Shown one piece after another: positions 63,285 through 64,000 of a DNA stretch of 64,000 nucleotides. The notes under the pieces were generated by a model. The model was not told the origin of the DNA and searched no databases. It saw only the letters and a program-made list of their open reading frames with translations. The position numbers and the translations under genes are program-made. Positions within the stretch are counted from its first letter, which is position 1, and every line of letters starts with the position of its first letter. The stretch is from positions 1-64,000 of the forward strand of contig CAMDDG010000005.1 in assembly GCA_945890895.1 (NCBI GenBank), in the 5' to 3' direction. The stretch is from Chitinophaga pinensis (GTDB lineage Bacteria; Bacteroidota; Bacteroidia; NS11-12g; UBA955).

Positions 63285-64000
63285 ACATAATTTGCAAATC
63301 GTCGATTGATATTACCGATAAAGAATGGATCGAAATCACGGATTCCTTCACTGCAAATTTTTCAGGTGATTTACAATGGCAAAACTTTAAGAAGTACTTT
63401 CTGAACTCCTATTTGGGATATGCTTATCATTCATTGGTATTAAACAATGAAAACAGAATTGTAGGACACACCGCTTTTATTCCCAAAAAATATCTCTGGA
63501 ATGGAGTTGAGGTTTTAATGGCACAGAGCGGATCTACTTTTATAGATAAAGAATATAGAACCGACTTACTCCTCTACAGAAAACTGTACGATGCTTTGAA
63601 GAAGTACGTTGCTGAAAAAGGGGTTCAATTCATTCTCATTGTACCCAATAAAGCGGCTTATACGTATACTGAACGTATTTTGAAATGCAAAAATATATTT
63701 GAACTTGATTATTACATCATTCCAAGTACAGGAATTTACTCGCGTTGGGGGACTTTTTTGGGGATGTTGTTATGGCCTCTTAAAGGGGTGCAGATTCTTA
63801 TATTTAGTTTGTTTTTGGAGTTCATGAACATAAGGCTAAGATTCAATAAATCCAAAAACTCAGTTGATAAACGATTGAGTTTGATTCGGAATGAAGAATT
63901 TGAAAAGTTTCGCTATTACAATGATCGTGAATATCGTATAACTCATTCGGGGAAATTGAAATATGTGCTCAATACCAAAATAGAAAAGGGAATAAAAACA
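63281..64000 (+). CDS. GNAT/FemAB-like acyl- or aminoacyltransferase (3' truncated by window)
   Basis: Not in the ORF track because no stop is reached. ATG at 63281 overlaps the previous stop (ATGA). Translation MNIICKSSIDITDKEWIEITDSFTANFSGDLQWQNFKKYF...IVGHTAFIPKKYLWNGVEVLMAQSGSTFIDKEYRTDLLLYRKLYDALKKYV has a GNAT-like layout. Confidence 0.65.
   Translation, partial: MNIICKSSIDITDKEWIEITDSFTANFSGDLQWQNFKKYFLNSYLGYAYHSLVLNNENRIVGHTAFIPKKYLWNGVEVLMAQSGSTFIDKEYRTDLLLYRKLYDALKKYVAEKGVQFILIVPNKAAYTYTERILKCKNIFELDYYIIPSTGIYSRWGTFLGMLLWPLKGVQILIFSLFLEFMNIRLRFNKSKNSVDKRLSLIRNEEFEKFRYYNDREYRITHSGKLKYVLNTKIEKGIKT

Noticed and set aside
1-64000. CRISPR arrays, transposases, integrases, toxin-antitoxin or phage genes
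   Set aside because: Scanned the ORF translations and intergenic gaps; no regular spaced repeats, transposase motifs or phage proteins were seen.
1-64000. tRNA or rRNA genes at intergenic gaps
   Set aside because: No cloverleaf-like GGTTCRANYCC arms or rRNA-like conserved segments were noticed by eye; tRNAscan-SE would be decisive.

Overview
The window looks like an ordinary Bacteroidota chromosome. Supporting signs are T9SS C-terminal sorting domains, TonB-dependent receptors, a DUF4249 lipoprotein, and recurrent TAnnTTTG -7 promoter elements. Positions 1-39.6 kb carry mostly core genes: the C-terminal part of an M1 aminopeptidase, an MbnP/MbnH-like pair, metH without its homocysteine domain, two fused alpha/beta E1 dehydrogenases, uvrB, gltA, lysS, lspA, ileS, ribBA, yqeY, gltX, a DUF2723 protein and rlmB. 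From 39.7 kb to the right edge there is an exopolysaccharide/capsule locus interrupted by rlmN and der. It encodes DegT aminotransferase, Ugd, UXS, Wza, Wzc, an ABC flippase-like protein, a GT-B-like transferase, an EpsG/Wzy-like polymerase, two tandem divergent polysaccharide-deacetylase-like proteins, a HisC-like aminotransferase, AsnB, a HAD protein, a TupA-like ATP-grasp protein, two GT4 enzymes and a truncated GNAT/FemAB-like protein. I saw no tRNA, rRNA, CRISPR array or transposase. The best leads are: the capsule locus as a possible amino- or amide-modified glycan pathway; its run of forced TTG start codons; the tandem cytoplasmic CE4-like pair; an elaborate three-stem terminator hairpin behind gltA; and -7 promoter motifs placed almost on the start codon. 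All function calls come from reading motifs by eye; no database search was run.
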